Of a DNA stretch of 49,571 bases, positions 29,456-39,382 are shown one piece after another. The DNA is from Porticoccaceae bacterium (GTDB lineage Bacteria; Pseudomonadota; Gammaproteobacteria; Pseudomonadales; Porticoccaceae). The translations under genes and the position numbers were made by a program. Position 1 is the stretch's first letter. Every line of letters starts with the position of its first letter. Location: assembly GCA_002702725.1 (NCBI GenBank), contig PABE01000135.1, forward strand, positions 1 to 49,571, written 5' to 3'. The notes under the pieces are model-generated. The model ran no database searches. It was not told the DNA's origin and worked only from the letters and a program-made list of their open reading frames with translations.

Positions 29456-30114
29456 GGTGTTGATCCAATTTCAATCAGATGGCGCTCCCCGTCTACACCG
29501 GGAACCTGTAATCGATGACTCGCCGAGACATTATAGGGTTTTGGCAATTCACTCAACTCCATGTCAGGGTAGCGTCCTTTCATGGCATAGAAGCGGCCCG
29601 ACGGCGCACGAAGGTGCGCGGTGCTGGACACCATTTGCCTGAGGGCGGTAAAGGCCCGGCTGATAACCCCATCAAAAAGGATGTCCGGACGATAGTGCTC
29701 AACACGGCTCTTGATTTCCGTGACATTGGCCAGACCCAATTCGGTGCGCACCTGAAACAGAAAGCGCATTCGCTTGCCATTGCTGTCAAGCAGCACGAAT
29801 TCCCGCTCGGGAAAAGCAATCGCAAGCGGTATGCCAGGCAGACCGGGGCCGGTGCCGACGTCGACAAACCCTCGACCACGCAAATAGGGCGCGATAGCGA
29901 GACTGTCGAGCAGATGGAGGGAAACCATGGCCGCCGGGTCCTCGATCGCCGTCAGGTTGTAGGCCCGATTCCATTTTTCCAGCATGTCCAGATAACACAG
30001 CAGCTGTTCGATCTGTCTGTCGTCAAGGGACAGGCTCAGTTCGTCCAGGCCACCGCGAAGCCGGCTTTCGAGACAGACACCCACGCTGGACTCAGGCCGT
30101 TTGGCTAGCGGCAC
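29452..30114 (-). CDS. rsmG: 16S rRNA (guanine-N7) methyltransferase
   Basis: RsmG methylates G527 of 16S rRNA using SAM. The 220-residue frame has the SAM-binding [17 protein letters not shown], followed by [14 protein letters not shown] and GVISRAF; the N-terminal [11 protein letters not shown] is also typical. The frame starts at GTG 30114, overlapping mnmG by 23 bases. A second GTG at 30084 would avoid the overlap and match the usual N-terminus better, so the start is uncertain. Confidence 0.96.
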   Translation of the reverse strand: MPLAKRPESSVGVCLESRLRGGLDELSLSLDDRQIEQLLCYLDMLEKWNRAYNLTAIEDPAAMVSLHLLDSLAIAPYLRGRGFVDVGTGPGLPGIPLAIAFPEREFVLLDSNGKRMRFLFQVRTELGLANVTEIKSRVEHYRPDILFDGVISRAFTALRQMVSSTAHLRAPSGRFYAMKGRYPDMELSELPKPYNVSASHRLQVPGVDGERHLIEIGSTP

Positions 30115-31984
30115 TGGTCAACTGCTTTTTCTTGAGGTAAATCAGCAACAGGGAGATTGCCGCTGGCGTTACACCGGGAATCCGACTGGCCCGGGCGAGG
30201 GTTTCGGGCTTCGCCGCGGTCAATTTCTGACGCACCTCGTTGGACAGCCCTGTCACCTGCTGGTAATCAAAATCCGTCGGTATCAGGGTGTTTTCATGGC
30301 GGCGCAGACGTTCGATTTCGTCCTGCTGACGGTCGATATAGCCCGCGTACTTGGCGTCGATCTCCACCTGTTCGGCCACCTGTGGGTCCGCAACGGGTTC
30401 ACCGGCAAGTCCTCCGACAGCACGGTAGTCGAATTCCGGACGCTTGAGCAGGTCGAACAGGCTGTATTCCCGGGTCAAAGGATTGGCGCTGCGGGCATTG
30501 ACCCGTTCAGCCGCCGGTGTCCCCGGTTGCACCCAGGTAGTACGCAGTCGCTGGCGCTCATTCTCGATCGCGTCACGCTTGGCACTGAAGACCTGCCAAC
30601 GATATTCATCGACGAGGCCCAGGGAACGCCCTTTCCCGGTGAGACGCAGATCGGCGTTGTCCTCCCGGAGCACAAGCCGGTATTCGGCACGGCTGGTAAA
30701 CATGCGATAGGGCTCAGTGGTGCCCATGGTAATCAGGTCATCGACAAGCACACCGATATACGCCTCGTCGCGGCGCGGACACCAGGGCTCGCTCTCCTGT
30801 ACTTTCAGTGCCGCGTTGAGACCGGCGAGCAACCCCTGGGCAGCGGCTTCCTCATAACCGGTGGTACCGTTGATCTGGCCCGCGAAGAACAACCCCTCGA
30901 TGAACCGGGTTTCCAGAGAGTACTGAAGATCCTGGGGATTGAAATAGTCGTACTCGATAGCGTAGCCCGGACGGGTGATATGCGCGTTTTCAAAACCTTT
31001 GATCGAGCGGACCAGGGACAATTGCACGTCGAACGGCAAGCTGGTTGAGATCCCGTTGGGATACAACTCGTGGGTGTCCAGGCCCTCCGGTTCAATGAAT
31101 ATCTGGTGGCTGGCCTTATCCGCAAAGCGGACAACCTTGTCCTCGATAGATGGACAATAGCGGGGGCCAACCCCCTCGATCACCCCGGTAAACATCGGGG
31201 ATCGGTCCATGCCTCCGCGGATGATGTCATGGGTCGCTTCACTGGTGTGGGTAATCCAGCAACACACCTGCCGGGGATGGTCTGTGGCCGAACCCAGGTA
31301 TGACATCACCGGTTCGGGAGTATCCCCCCACTGTTCCTGCAGCCCGGAAAAATCCACGGACCTGGCGTCAATCCGGGGCGGAGTGCCCGTCTTGAGACGG
31401 CCCACCCGAAACGGCAGGGCGCGCAAACGTTGCGCCAGGGCAATGGCTGGCGGATCGCCGGCCCGCCCCCCGGAATGCTGTTCAAGACCGATATGAATCA
31501 CACCACCCAGAAAAGTTCCGGCGGTGAGCACGACGGCTTTGCCACGAAAACGCAAACCCGATTGGGTGACAACGCCGGTAACACGGTCGCCGTCGACAAT
31601 GAGGTCGTCAACCGCCTGCTGAAAAATGCTGAGATTGGGCTGATTTTCAAGAATCTGGCGAATCGCGGCCTTGTATCGCACGCGGTCGGCCTGGGCCCGG
31701 GTGGCCCGGACGGCCGGGCCTTTACGGGCATTCAGGACCCGAAACTGGATGCCGCCAAGATCTGTCGCCCTGGCCATGGCGCCGCCAAGTGCATCGATTT
31801 CCTTTACCAGGTGACTTTTGCCTATCCCGCCTATCGCCGGGTTGCAGGACATCTGGCCAAGGGTCTCGACATTGTGACTCAGCAAGAGGGTCTTGCAGCC
31901 CATGCGAGCAGCGGCCAGGCACGCCTCAGTGCCGGCGTGCCCTCCACCGATCACAATGACGTCGAATGTATCCGGGTGCAGCAT
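30092..31984 (-). CDS. mnmG: tRNA uridine 5-carboxymethylaminomethyl modification enzyme MnmG
   Basis: This is the 630-residue FAD-binding partner of MnmE in making (c)mnm5U34 in tRNAs. The N-terminal dinucleotide fold is [21 protein letters not shown], followed by [44 protein letters not shown] and a C-terminal helical MnmE/tRNA-binding domain. It is the first leftward gene from the putative origin. Confidence 0.98.
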   Translation of the reverse strand: MLHPDTFDVIVIGGGHAGTEACLAAARMGCKTLLLSHNVETLGQMSCNPAIGGIGKSHLVKEIDALGGAMARATDLGGIQFRVLNARKGPAVRATRAQADRVRYKAAIRQILENQPNLSIFQQAVDDLIVDGDRVTGVVTQSGLRFRGKAVVLTAGTFLGGVIHIGLEQHSGGRAGDPPAIALAQRLRALPFRVGRLKTGTPPRIDARSVDFSGLQEQWGDTPEPVMSYLGSATDHPRQVCCWITHTSEATHDIIRGGMDRSPMFTGVIEGVGPRYCPSIEDKVVRFADKASHQIFIEPEGLDTHELYPNGISTSLPFDVQLSLVRSIKGFENAHITRPGYAIEYDYFNPQDLQYSLETRFIEGLFFAGQINGTTGYEEAAAQGLLAGLNAALKVQESEPWCPRRDEAYIGVLVDDLITMGTTEPYRMFTSRAEYRLVLREDNADLRLTGKGRSLGLVDEYRWQVFSAKRDAIENERQRLRTTWVQPGTPAAERVNARSANPLTREYSLFDLLKRPEFDYRAVGGLAGEPVADPQVAEQVEIDAKYAGYIDRQQDEIERLRRHENTLIPTDFDYQQVTGLSNEVRQKLTAAKPETLARASRIPGVTPAAISLLLIYLKKKQLTSAASQTA

Positions 31985-32530
31985 TTCTCACATACCTTGC
32001 TCTGGGGCGAGCATTATACGGAAAGCTGTCGAAACTTTAACCAGTGCTTGTCTATTGTTTTATTTCTTTTATACATCGTATTTATTAATAGGTAGTTAGA
32101 AAGATTGTTGTTGAAGTAATTATTGGCGTCGCTGCGATCTGTTTGTAAGCACCTTAACAATCTGTTTTAAAAGATTTTTTCGGTATATTGAAGCGGTGGG
32201 TAAGACGTTGGCGGCCTGTCCGGGAAGGGGGGTGCAGACTGTGGACAGATCGGCAGTTTTCCCCAGGGGGCTCTGCAGCCATTTTAAACGCCTTTTTTCT
32301 GCACACCCTGACCAGAGACTTTTCCACACTAATCCACAGGGTTATCCACTTTTGCGGTGGTTGGGGGTGTTTCGGGGGGTGGTCTGTGTGTAGCCTGTTG
32401 ATGGCTTATGGGTGGATCGGTATAAAATTGTGATTTGCCTGTGCCGGTGTTTTTGATTAGAATCCCGGGCCCTTTGGATGGAGCCCATGTTGCGCGCTCT
32501 GCCGTTAATATCAGATTCTGGATATACGCC
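31985..32530. other. oriC: candidate replication origin (oriC) between mnmG and rpmH
   Basis: This 546-base gap holds no gene, and gene direction flips across it. Its left part (about 32030-32190) is AT-rich and contains 13-mer-like repeats: GATCTGTTTGTAA (32136-32148), AATCTGTTTTAAA (32159-32171) and AGATTTTTTCGGT (32172-32184). To the right are DnaA-box-like 9-mers one base from consensus: TTTTCCACA (32320-32328), TAATCCACA (32330-32338) and TTATCCACT (32342-32350). An unwinding region followed by a box cluster next to mnmG (gidA) is the enterobacterial arrangement. Not proven: the dnaA upstream gap is a rival. Confidence 0.6.
32398..32426 (+). promoter_or_regulatory. promoter of the rpmH operon
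   Basis: TTGATG (32398-32403) and TATAAA (32421-32426) are 17 bases apart, about 105 bases before rpmH. A second possible -10, TAGAAT (32457-32462), lies downstream with TTGCCT 16 bases before it. More than one start would not be unusual for rpmH. Confidence 0.5.
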
Positions 32531-32665
32531 ATGAAAAGAACTTTTCAGCCCAGTGTGTTAAAGCGCAGTCGCACCCACGGTTTCCGTGCCCGCATGGCCA
32601 CCGCCAAAGGCCGCCAGGTGATCAATCGCCGTCGCGCCAAAGGCCGCAAGCGTCTGGCAGCCTAA
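32531..32665 (+). CDS. rpmH: 50S ribosomal protein L34
   Basis: The 44-residue, highly basic protein ([17 protein letters not shown], then [20 protein letters not shown]) is L34 over its whole length. Longer upstream frames are not used. It heads the rpmH-rnpA-yidD-yidC-mnmE run on the right of the candidate origin. Confidence 0.98.
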   Translation: MKRTFQPSVLKRSRTHGFRARMATAKGRQVINRRRAKGRKRLAA

Positions 32666-32707
32666 AGACCGTTCGCGCCTGGGTCGCAATGACCCGGTGC
32701 TGTCCCG

Positions 32708-33067
32708 GTGTCTGGAGCGGGTTTTGCTAAAAGTCGGCGACTTCTGGTCGCCGCTGACTTTCAATCTGTCTTTGATGATGCCCAATTCAAAGTAGGGCAT
32801 CAGTATTTCCTAATTCTGGCATCGCGCACCCGGCTGGGTAACCCGCGCCTGGGGCTGGTGATAGGCAAAAAGAATATCCGCAAGGCGGTGTGTCGCAACC
32901 GGGTTAAGCGGGTGGTTCGCGAGACGTTTCGCCACAGTCAGAACAATCTCGATTCCCTTGATATCATTTTTTTGGCCAGGAAGGGCTTCGATACCCTGTT
33001 ACCGGCTGAGCAAACCAGTATCATGCGTGACACGTGGCGGCGGCTAGCAAAGAAGGTCAACCGATAA
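32708..33067 (+). CDS. rnpA: ribonuclease P protein component
   Basis: This 119-residue basic subunit joins the RNase P RNA to mature tRNA 5' ends. The family signature RLGLVIGKKNIRKAVCRNRVKR is split here across residues 45-66, and the C-terminus carries a conserved DTWRRLAKK. It starts with GTG and its stop overlaps the yidD ATG by one base. Confidence 0.95.
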   Translation: MSGAGFAKSRRLLVAADFQSVFDDAQFKVGHQYFLILASRTRLGNPRLGLVIGKKNIRKAVCRNRVKRVVRETFRHSQNNLDSLDIIFLARKGFDTLLPAEQTSIMRDTWRRLAKKVNR

Positions 33068-33306
33068 TGAAGCGATGTTTGACGGCAATAATACGGGCTT
33101 ATCAGTACCTGTTGAGCCCATTTCTGGGACAAAGCTGCCGTTTCTATCCAACCTGCTCGGAGTACGCCTGTCAGGCGATTGACCACCACGGTTTACTGAG
33201 GGGGGGCTGGTTATCGATAAGGCGCCTTTGCCGATGCCACCCCTTTCATCCCGGCGGTATTGATCCCGTCCCGCTGCGCCCGGAATGTGAAGTAGAGAAA
33301 TTCTGA
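33067..33306 (+). CDS. yidD: membrane protein insertion efficiency factor YidD
   Basis: The 79-residue protein has an N-terminal amphipathic helix (AIIRAYQYLLSPFLG) and the conserved Cys-rich block SCRFYPTCSEYACQAI, then CRCHPFHPGGIDPVP. YidD helps YidC-mediated insertion at the inner membrane, and the two genes are two bases apart. ATG 33067 is chosen over 33034 by the family start and by overlap with the rnpA stop. Confidence 0.95.
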   Translation: MKRCLTAIIRAYQYLLSPFLGQSCRFYPTCSEYACQAIDHHGLLRGGWLSIRRLCRCHPFHPGGIDPVPLRPECEVEKF

Positions 33307-33308
33307 TT

Positions 33309-34967
33309 ATGGATTGGCAACGAAATCTCCTTATTAGCGCCATCGTTGTGGTGATCGCGCTGCTTTATATACGCTGGAACGAATTTGAAGAGCGAAATGC
33401 CCCTCCCGAGGAGAGTTTCGTCAAACAGTCGGTGCTTGTGCCAGAGGTTCCGGAGCAGGAGGTTGCGGTTACCGATTCCGCAATTCCCCAGGTTTCAAAT
33501 CGCGCCGCCCCGGAGACCGCACCTGAAAAGGATGCCGGCCGTCTAGTGACATTGCGTTCCGATGTTCTGGCGATCACCATCGATACCTACGGTGGCGACA
33601 TCGTGCGTACCGCGTTGCTCGACTATCGCGAAACGACGGACCCGGGTTCGGATCCGTTCGTTATTCTGAACCGCAGTCAGGAACATACCTACATCGCCCA
33701 GAGCGGCCTGATTGGTCCCGATGGCATCGATACAAACCGTATCCGTCCGTTGTTTAAGGTGGATCAGGCGTCTTACAGCCTGGAAGCCGGGCAGGACGAG
33801 TTGACGGTGACCATGACCTATAGGAATGGGGACGCGGAGATCGACAAGATCTTTACTCTGGGTCGCGGTGATTACCTGATCGACGTGAGCTACAGGGTCG
33901 TCAACAATGGTTCCGATACCTGGCAGGGCAACCTGTTTGGCCAGATCCAGCGGGATACCTACGTGCCGCCGGCAGGCGACGGTTTTGGCATGCAGCCCTA
34001 TGTCGGGGCGGCCATCACAACAGACGAGGAAAATTACAAGAAGGTATCTTTCTCCGATCTGGCAGAGAAACCCCTGAGTGTCACAAAGACCGGTGGCTGG
34101 GTGTCGATGGTGCAGCACTATTTCATTAGTGCCTGGGTGCCGAATCAGGAAGAGGAAAACCATTTCAACCTGAAAAAACTCGCCGGTCGCGATCTCTATA
34201 CCCTGGGGTTCACGTCGCCCTCTTTTCGGGTTGAACCCGGGCAAAGTGGTATGGTCAGTGCGGGGTTTTATGTCGGACCCAAGGATCAGCCGCGGCTGGA
34301 GGCGATTTCACCGTACCTTGATCTGACCGTCGACTACGGCTGGTTGTGGTGGATTGCCAAGCCCATCTTTGCGCTGATGACCTTTATCCATAGCCTGGTG
34401 GGTAATTGGGGTTGGACCATTATTCTGCTGACGGTGGTTATCAAGGCGGCATTCTTCAAGCTGTCCGCCACCAGCTACCGGTCCATGGCGAAGATGCGCA
34501 AGCTGCAGCCGGAAATGGCGCGCCTGAAAGAGTTGTACGGTGACGATCGTCAAAAGCTTTCCCAGGAGATGATGAACTTCTACAAGAAGGAGAAGGTCAA
34601 TCCGATGGGCGGCTGTCTGCCCATCCTGATCCAGATGCCGGTGTTTATCGCCCTTTATTGGGTCCTGTTCGAGAGTGTCGAGCTGCGCCATGCGCCCTGG
34701 ATTTTATGGATTGAGGACCTGTCGGCGAAGGACCCCTATTTCGTGCTGCCTGTTCTGAACGGGATCAGCATGTACCTGACTACCCTGTTGCAACCGGAAC
34801 CACCTGATCCGATGCAGGCCAAAGTGATGAAAATTATGCCGGTGGCTTTTTCATTTCTGTTTGCCTTTTTCCCGGCCGGTCTGGTGCTCTATTGGACAGT
34901 CAACTCGGTGCTGTCCATTCTTCAGCAGTGGGTTATTACCCGGAAGATAGAGCGGGGCAACGGTTAG
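33309..34967 (+). CDS. yidC: membrane protein insertase YidC
   Basis: YidC (552 residues) inserts and folds inner-membrane proteins, including subunit c of ATP synthase. An N-terminal membrane anchor (LLISAIVVVIALLYIRW) is followed by the large periplasmic beta-sandwich domain (about 60-345) and five conserved membrane helices, with the cytoplasmic hairpin KMRKLQPEMARLKELYGDD and GGCLPILIQMPVFIALYWVL. This is the full Gram-negative layout. Confidence 0.97.
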   Translation: MDWQRNLLISAIVVVIALLYIRWNEFEERNAPPEESFVKQSVLVPEVPEQEVAVTDSAIPQVSNRAAPETAPEKDAGRLVTLRSDVLAITIDTYGGDIVRTALLDYRETTDPGSDPFVILNRSQEHTYIAQSGLIGPDGIDTNRIRPLFKVDQASYSLEAGQDELTVTMTYRNGDAEIDKIFTLGRGDYLIDVSYRVVNNGSDTWQGNLFGQIQRDTYVPPAGDGFGMQPYVGAAITTDEENYKKVSFSDLAEKPLSVTKTGGWVSMVQHYFISAWVPNQEEENHFNLKKLAGRDLYTLGFTSPSFRVEPGQSGMVSAGFYVGPKDQPRLEAISPYLDLTVDYGWLWWIAKPIFALMTFIHSLVGNWGWTIILLTVVIKAAFFKLSATSYRSMAKMRKLQPEMARLKELYGDDRQKLSQEMMNFYKKEKVNPMGGCLPILIQMPVFIALYWVLFESVELRHAPWILWIEDLSAKDPYFVLPVLNGISMYLTTLLQPEPPDPMQAKVMKIMPVAFSFLFAFFPAGLVLYWTVNSVLSILQQWVITRKIERGNG

Positions 34968-34973
34968 AAAGCA

Positions 34974-36359
34974 ATGTCGACATCGCTACTGAGCCCGGAT
35001 TGGGATGTGATCGCTGCGGTGGCCACGCCCCCAGGGCGTGGCGGGGTCGGCATCATCCGAATTTCAGGGCGCAACCTGCAGGCTTTCATCGACTGGCTCG
35101 GGCTCGGACCGCTGCCACCCAGAACGGCGGTTCTGACCGCCTTTCGCGACACGGATGGTCAGGTTATCGATCAGGGGTTGGTGCTCTATTTTCCCGCCCC
35201 CCACTCCTTTACCGGCGAAGATGTTCTTGAACTCCATGGTCACGGCGGGCCGGTAGTGATGGACACGCTGATGGCTCAGGCACTGACCCTGGGTGCGCGG
35301 CTGGCAAACCCGGGAGAGTTTTCCCAGCGCGCATTCCTCAACGACAAAATAGATCTGGCCCAGGCGGAGGCGATTGCCGACCTGATTGACGCGACCTCGC
35401 AGGAAGCGGTACGCGGTGCCCTGCGTTCTCTGCAGGGAGAGTTTTCATCGCAAATACACACCCTGGTTGAAGCGCTGATCCAGTTGCGGGTTTACGTGGA
35501 AGCGGCAATCGATTTTCCCGAGGAAGAAGTGGATTTTTTGAGCGAAGGCGGCGTGTTGTCTCAGCTCGACGATCTGCTTGCGCGACTCGAGGCTATCAAG
35601 GCCCAGGCGGCCCAGGGCGCATTGATCCGTGAAGGGATGACGGTGGTTATCGCCGGCAAACCCAATGCCGGCAAATCGAGTCTTCTCAACGCGCTGTCCG
35701 GGCGCGAGAGCGCCATTGTCACGGATATTGCCGGCACCACAAGGGATGTGCTTCGGGAAAATATCCATATCGACGGGATGCCGCTTCATATTATCGATAC
35801 GGCAGGCCTTAGGGATACCGATGACTTGGTGGAGAAAGAAGGTGTTCGCCGAGCCTGGGTGGAGATCGAGCAGGCGGATCGAATCCTGGTTGTAGTCGAT
35901 GTGAGCGTCGATGCACCAATGGCGATAGACCAGCTCTGGCCAGAATTTTTTGCCCGGTTTACCCGCCGCGACAATATCACGCTGGTGTTAAACAAGCTGG
36001 ATCGTATCGGCGACTTGACCACATTGGAAAAATTCTTTTCGAGCCCCTTACCCTGCCTCGCGGTTTCAGCCAAGACCGGTAAGGGCATGGTTGAGCTCAA
36101 GCAACACCTCAAAGACTGTATGGGTTATCAGGGCGCGCACGAAGGCACTTTTGTCGCCCGGCGGCGGCATCTGGATGCCCTCGATCGGGCACGCCTGGCG
36201 GTGGTCAACGGTCGCGAGCAGCTGATGATTTTTCGGGCCGGGGAATTGCTCGCCGAAGATCTGCGAGGAGCTCAGCAGGCGCTGGGGGAAATCACCGGTG
36301 AGTTTACCTCTGACGATCTGCTGGGGCGTATCTTTTCGAGTTTCTGTATCGGTAAGTAG
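34974..36359 (+). CDS. mnmE: tRNA modification GTPase MnmE
   Basis: The 461-residue partner of MnmG has an N-terminal formyl-THF-binding domain ([16 protein letters not shown]), helical domain and inserted G domain. G1 is [12 protein letters not shown] (about residues 224-235), then [14 protein letters not shown] and NKLD. The C-terminus ends FCIGK, whose Cys is conserved in the family. It is six bases after yidC. Confidence 0.98.
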   Translation: MSTSLLSPDWDVIAAVATPPGRGGVGIIRISGRNLQAFIDWLGLGPLPPRTAVLTAFRDTDGQVIDQGLVLYFPAPHSFTGEDVLELHGHGGPVVMDTLMAQALTLGARLANPGEFSQRAFLNDKIDLAQAEAIADLIDATSQEAVRGALRSLQGEFSSQIHTLVEALIQLRVYVEAAIDFPEEEVDFLSEGGVLSQLDDLLARLEAIKAQAAQGALIREGMTVVIAGKPNAGKSSLLNALSGRESAIVTDIAGTTRDVLRENIHIDGMPLHIIDTAGLRDTDDLVEKEGVRRAWVEIEQADRILVVVDVSVDAPMAIDQLWPEFFARFTRRDNITLVLNKLDRIGDLTTLEKFFSSPLPCLAVSAKTGKGMVELKQHLKDCMGYQGAHEGTFVARRRHLDALDRARLAVVNGREQLMIFRAGELLAEDLRGAQQALGEITGEFTSDDLLGRIFSSFCIGK

Positions 36360-36695
36360 CCCCGGTTAGCGTTGTCCTCCTGCCATTCGGGCTGTCGTTA
36401 CAATAAGTGTTTTCCGCGTTATCGGACAGTTCCCAAAGGCATGCACCTGGTGCCCACAAAATACACACAGGTTATCCACATTTTGCGTTTTCTTGAACAG
36501 CTTTATTGAGCCTGTCAAGGCGTCTTTTCCTGTATTTTAATTTTTTATAATACATTGATAATAAAAGGAAAAATTAATTTATACCGGGGGCAAAAAAAGT
36601 GATTAGAGGTGTGGATAAGTGGAAAAAATGGGGGTAGACTGCCCGTTCCTATTAATAATCGTATGATCAAAAACAAAGCCGGGGGAGCAAGGGTT
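36360..36695. promoter_or_regulatory. dnaA upstream region with two perfect DnaA boxes
   Basis: This gap contains TTATCCACA at 36472-36480 and its inverse TGTGGATAA at 36610-36618, both perfect DnaA boxes. Between them is an AT-rich tract (about 36500-36600) that includes TATAAT (36546-36551), a likely dnaA -10. The boxes could autoregulate dnaA or form a second part of a split origin, as in bacteria where oriC flanks dnaA. No other gene is seen in it. Confidence 0.7.
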
Positions 36696-38150
36696 TTGGC
36701 ACACTCGTATTGGGAACAATGTCTTGATTATCTTCAGGACGAGCTTCCAACACAGCAGTTCAATACCTGGATCCGGCCGTTGCAGCCGCATGCCCCTGAG
36801 GGGGACGGAAGTCAACAAACGCTGCTGCTGACCGCACCGAACCGTTTTATTCAGGACTGGGTTTCACAAAAATTCCTTGGCCGGATACGGGAGCTGTACT
36901 CCGAAATCGCCGGCTCCCATTACAATATTGTCATCGAAAGCGGGTTGAGTCAGCGGCGACCGGCGTCGGCCGATGCCGGCCAGCGAGTCGTCAGTTCGCC
37001 TGTTGCCGTTTCAGCAGCGGCGGTATCGGAGGTTGGCGATCGGCAGGTTGACGTCCAGTCAATGCCAAAGCCCCCTCGCAAGTCCAGGAATACGTCTGAA
37101 GTCCCTGCCGTCGAGGGCGGATTGCGCCATGAGACAAATCTCAATGGCAATTTCACGTTCGAAACCTTTGTCGAAGGCAAGTCCAACCAGCTCGCCCATG
37201 CTGCAGCCCAGCAGGTTGCGGAGAACCCCGGGGGTTCCTATAACCCGTTGTTCATCTACGGCGGGGTGGGGCTGGGTAAAACCCATCTTATGCACGCCGT
37301 GGGTAATACCCTGCGGGCACACAATCCCAACGCGAAAATCCTGTACCTGCACTCCGAGCGTTTTGTTGCCGATATGGTCAAGGCGCTCCAGCTTTCTGCG
37401 ATCAATGATTTCAAGCGCTACTACCGCTCGGTTGATGCGCTGTTGATTGACGATATTCAGTTTTTCGCGGGCAAGGATCGTTCGCAGGAGGAGTTTTTCC
37501 ACACCTTTAATGCTCTGCTTGAAGGTGGTCAGCAGATGATCCTGACCTGTGACCGGTATCCGAAAGAGCTGAACGGCCTGGAGGAGCGACTCAAATCGCG
37601 GTTTGGTTGGGGGTTGACGGTTGCCGTCGAGCCACCGGACCTGGAAACCCGAGTTGCGATTTTGATGAAAAAGGCGCGTCAGGCCAACATGTCCCTGCCG
37701 CCCGAGGCGGCGTTTTTCATCGCCCAGCGAATTCGCTCCAATGTCCGTGAGCTTGAAGGTGCCCTCAAGCGGGTAATTGCAAACGCCCACTTCACGGGTC
37801 GGGTCATAGATATTGAATTGATTCGGGAATCCCTTAAGGACCTGTTGGCGCTCCAGGACAAGCTGGTTACTATTGACAATATCCAGCGCACGGTCGCGGA
37901 ATACTACAAACTCAAACTTTCCGATTTATTGTCCCGCCGCCGAAGTCGTTCGATTGCCCGTCCGCGGCAATTGGCGATGGCGCTTGCCAAGGAGCTGACA
38001 AACCACAGTTTGCCGGAAATCGGTGAAGCGTTTGGCGGCAAGGACCATACCACGGTGCTCCACGCCTGCAGGAAGGTAAAAGAACTCGAGGAGACTGACA
38101 ATGACATCAGGGAAGATTTGAAAAACCTGCTGCGTTTGCTCACAACCTAA
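36696..38150 (+). CDS. dnaA: chromosomal replication initiator DnaA
   Basis: DnaA (484 residues from this start) binds DnaA boxes and opens oriC. Domain I begins [16 protein letters not shown]. The AAA+ domain has Walker [11 protein letters not shown] and [19 protein letters not shown], and domain IV has [17 protein letters not shown] and [13 protein letters not shown] for box binding. The best start is TTG 36696, with GGGGGAG nine bases before it and the usual family N-terminus. ATG 36663 gives eleven extra residues but has no ribosome-binding site. Confidence 0.97.
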   Translation: MAHSYWEQCLDYLQDELPTQQFNTWIRPLQPHAPEGDGSQQTLLLTAPNRFIQDWVSQKFLGRIRELYSEIAGSHYNIVIESGLSQRRPASADAGQRVVSSPVAVSAAAVSEVGDRQVDVQSMPKPPRKSRNTSEVPAVEGGLRHETNLNGNFTFETFVEGKSNQLAHAAAQQVAENPGGSYNPLFIYGGVGLGKTHLMHAVGNTLRAHNPNAKILYLHSERFVADMVKALQLSAINDFKRYYRSVDALLIDDIQFFAGKDRSQEEFFHTFNALLEGGQQMILTCDRYPKELNGLEERLKSRFGWGLTVAVEPPDLETRVAILMKKARQANMSLPPEAAFFIAQRIRSNVRELEGALKRVIANAHFTGRVIDIELIRESLKDLLALQDKLVTIDNIQRTVAEYYKLKLSDLLSRRRSRSIARPRQLAMALAKELTNHSLPEIGEAFGGKDHTTVLHACRKVKELEETDNDIREDLKNLLRLLTT

Positions 38151-38200
38151 AATATAACCTATTGAATATAATAGGGTTTTAATCTGGACGACACGAAATT

Positions 38201-39304
38201 ATGAAATTTTCTATTTCCCGGGAAGCGTTTCTAAAGCCTTTGCAGCTGGTTACCAGCGTTGTCGAACGCCGGCAAACATTACCGGTGTTGTCTAATGTCT
38301 TGATGGCCCTTGAAGGTAAGGCTCTCACTATGACCGGTACCGACCTGGAAGTGGAAATTGTCGGTCGGGTGGAATTGGAACACAGCGGTGAGGCCGGGGA
38401 GATCACCGTTCCGGCTCGCAAGCTGATGGATATTTGTAAATCACTGCCCGAGCGTTCAGAAATCGCTTTTGCCGAGGAGGGCGGCCGGATCATCATCACT
38501 TCCGGTAAAAGTCGGTTTACGTTATCGACACTGCCGGCTTCGGAATTTCCGTGTGTGGAAGAGGGGCCCGGTGAAGTTGAGTTTACAATACCGGCAGCGG
38601 CTCTCAAGGACCTTATCGACGATACGGCGTTCGCCATGGCACAGCAGGATGTACGCTACTATCTTAACGGTATGCTGTGGGAAGCCTCTGAAGGTGAATT
38701 GCGGGCGGTTGCGACCGATGGTCACCGCCTGGCAATGTCGGTCAAATCCATGCCGTTTTCAGTGCCCGAGAAGATTCAGGCCATAGTTCCGCGCAAGGGT
38801 GTGGTTGAGCTGTCCCGCATACTGGCCGACCGTGACAACATCACCGTTACCCTGGGCAGTAACCATGTGCGAGTCCAGGGTGACGATATTTGTTTCACTT
38901 CCAAATTGATCGATGGCGCCTATCCCGACTACGAGCGGGTTCTGCCCAAGGGGGGCAACAAGTTTGTTGTCGGTGACCGCGATGATCTGCGACAGGCCTT
39001 TGTCCGTACCGCGATTTTGTCTAATGAGAAATACCGGGGAGTGCGGCTGTATCTTGACGACGGTGTTCTCAAGATCACCGCCAATAATCCGGAGCAGGAG
39101 GAGGCCGAGGAGGAGGTGGCCGTTCAGTACAAGGGCGAAGGTGAGCTTGAAATTGGTTTTAACGTCAATTATCTGCTCGATGTGCTTAATGTACTTGGGG
39201 GTGAAGCCGTTCGGCTGGTGCTTTCCGACGCCAACAGCAGCGCCCTACTAGATGATCCGGAATCGGAAGGCAGTCTCTATGTGATAATGCCGATGCGCCT
39301 TTAG
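38201..39304 (+). CDS. dnaN: DNA polymerase III beta subunit (sliding clamp)
   Basis: This 367-residue clamp has three similar domains and forms a dimeric ring. It begins MKFSISREAFLKPLQLV, has RQTLPVLSNVLMAL and GTDLEVEI in domain I, and ends with YVIMPMRL, the clamp's peptide-binding C-terminus. It lies between dnaA and recF in standard order. Confidence 0.98.
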   Translation: MKFSISREAFLKPLQLVTSVVERRQTLPVLSNVLMALEGKALTMTGTDLEVEIVGRVELEHSGEAGEITVPARKLMDICKSLPERSEIAFAEEGGRIIITSGKSRFTLSTLPASEFPCVEEGPGEVEFTIPAAALKDLIDDTAFAMAQQDVRYYLNGMLWEASEGELRAVATDGHRLAMSVKSMPFSVPEKIQAIVPRKGVVELSRILADRDNITVTLGSNHVRVQGDDICFTSKLIDGAYPDYERVLPKGGNKFVVGDRDDLRQAFVRTAILSNEKYRGVRLYLDDGVLKITANNPEQEEAEEEVAVQYKGEGELEIGFNVNYLLDVLNVLGGEAVRLVLSDANSSALLDDPESEGSLYVIMPMRL

Positions 39305-39382
39305 GTTCTGTTATAAGGTGGGGGTGCAACGACCCTAGCGCCCCCTCTCTCCTCCCTCCTTTCTTCTATTAATCATTCCGCC

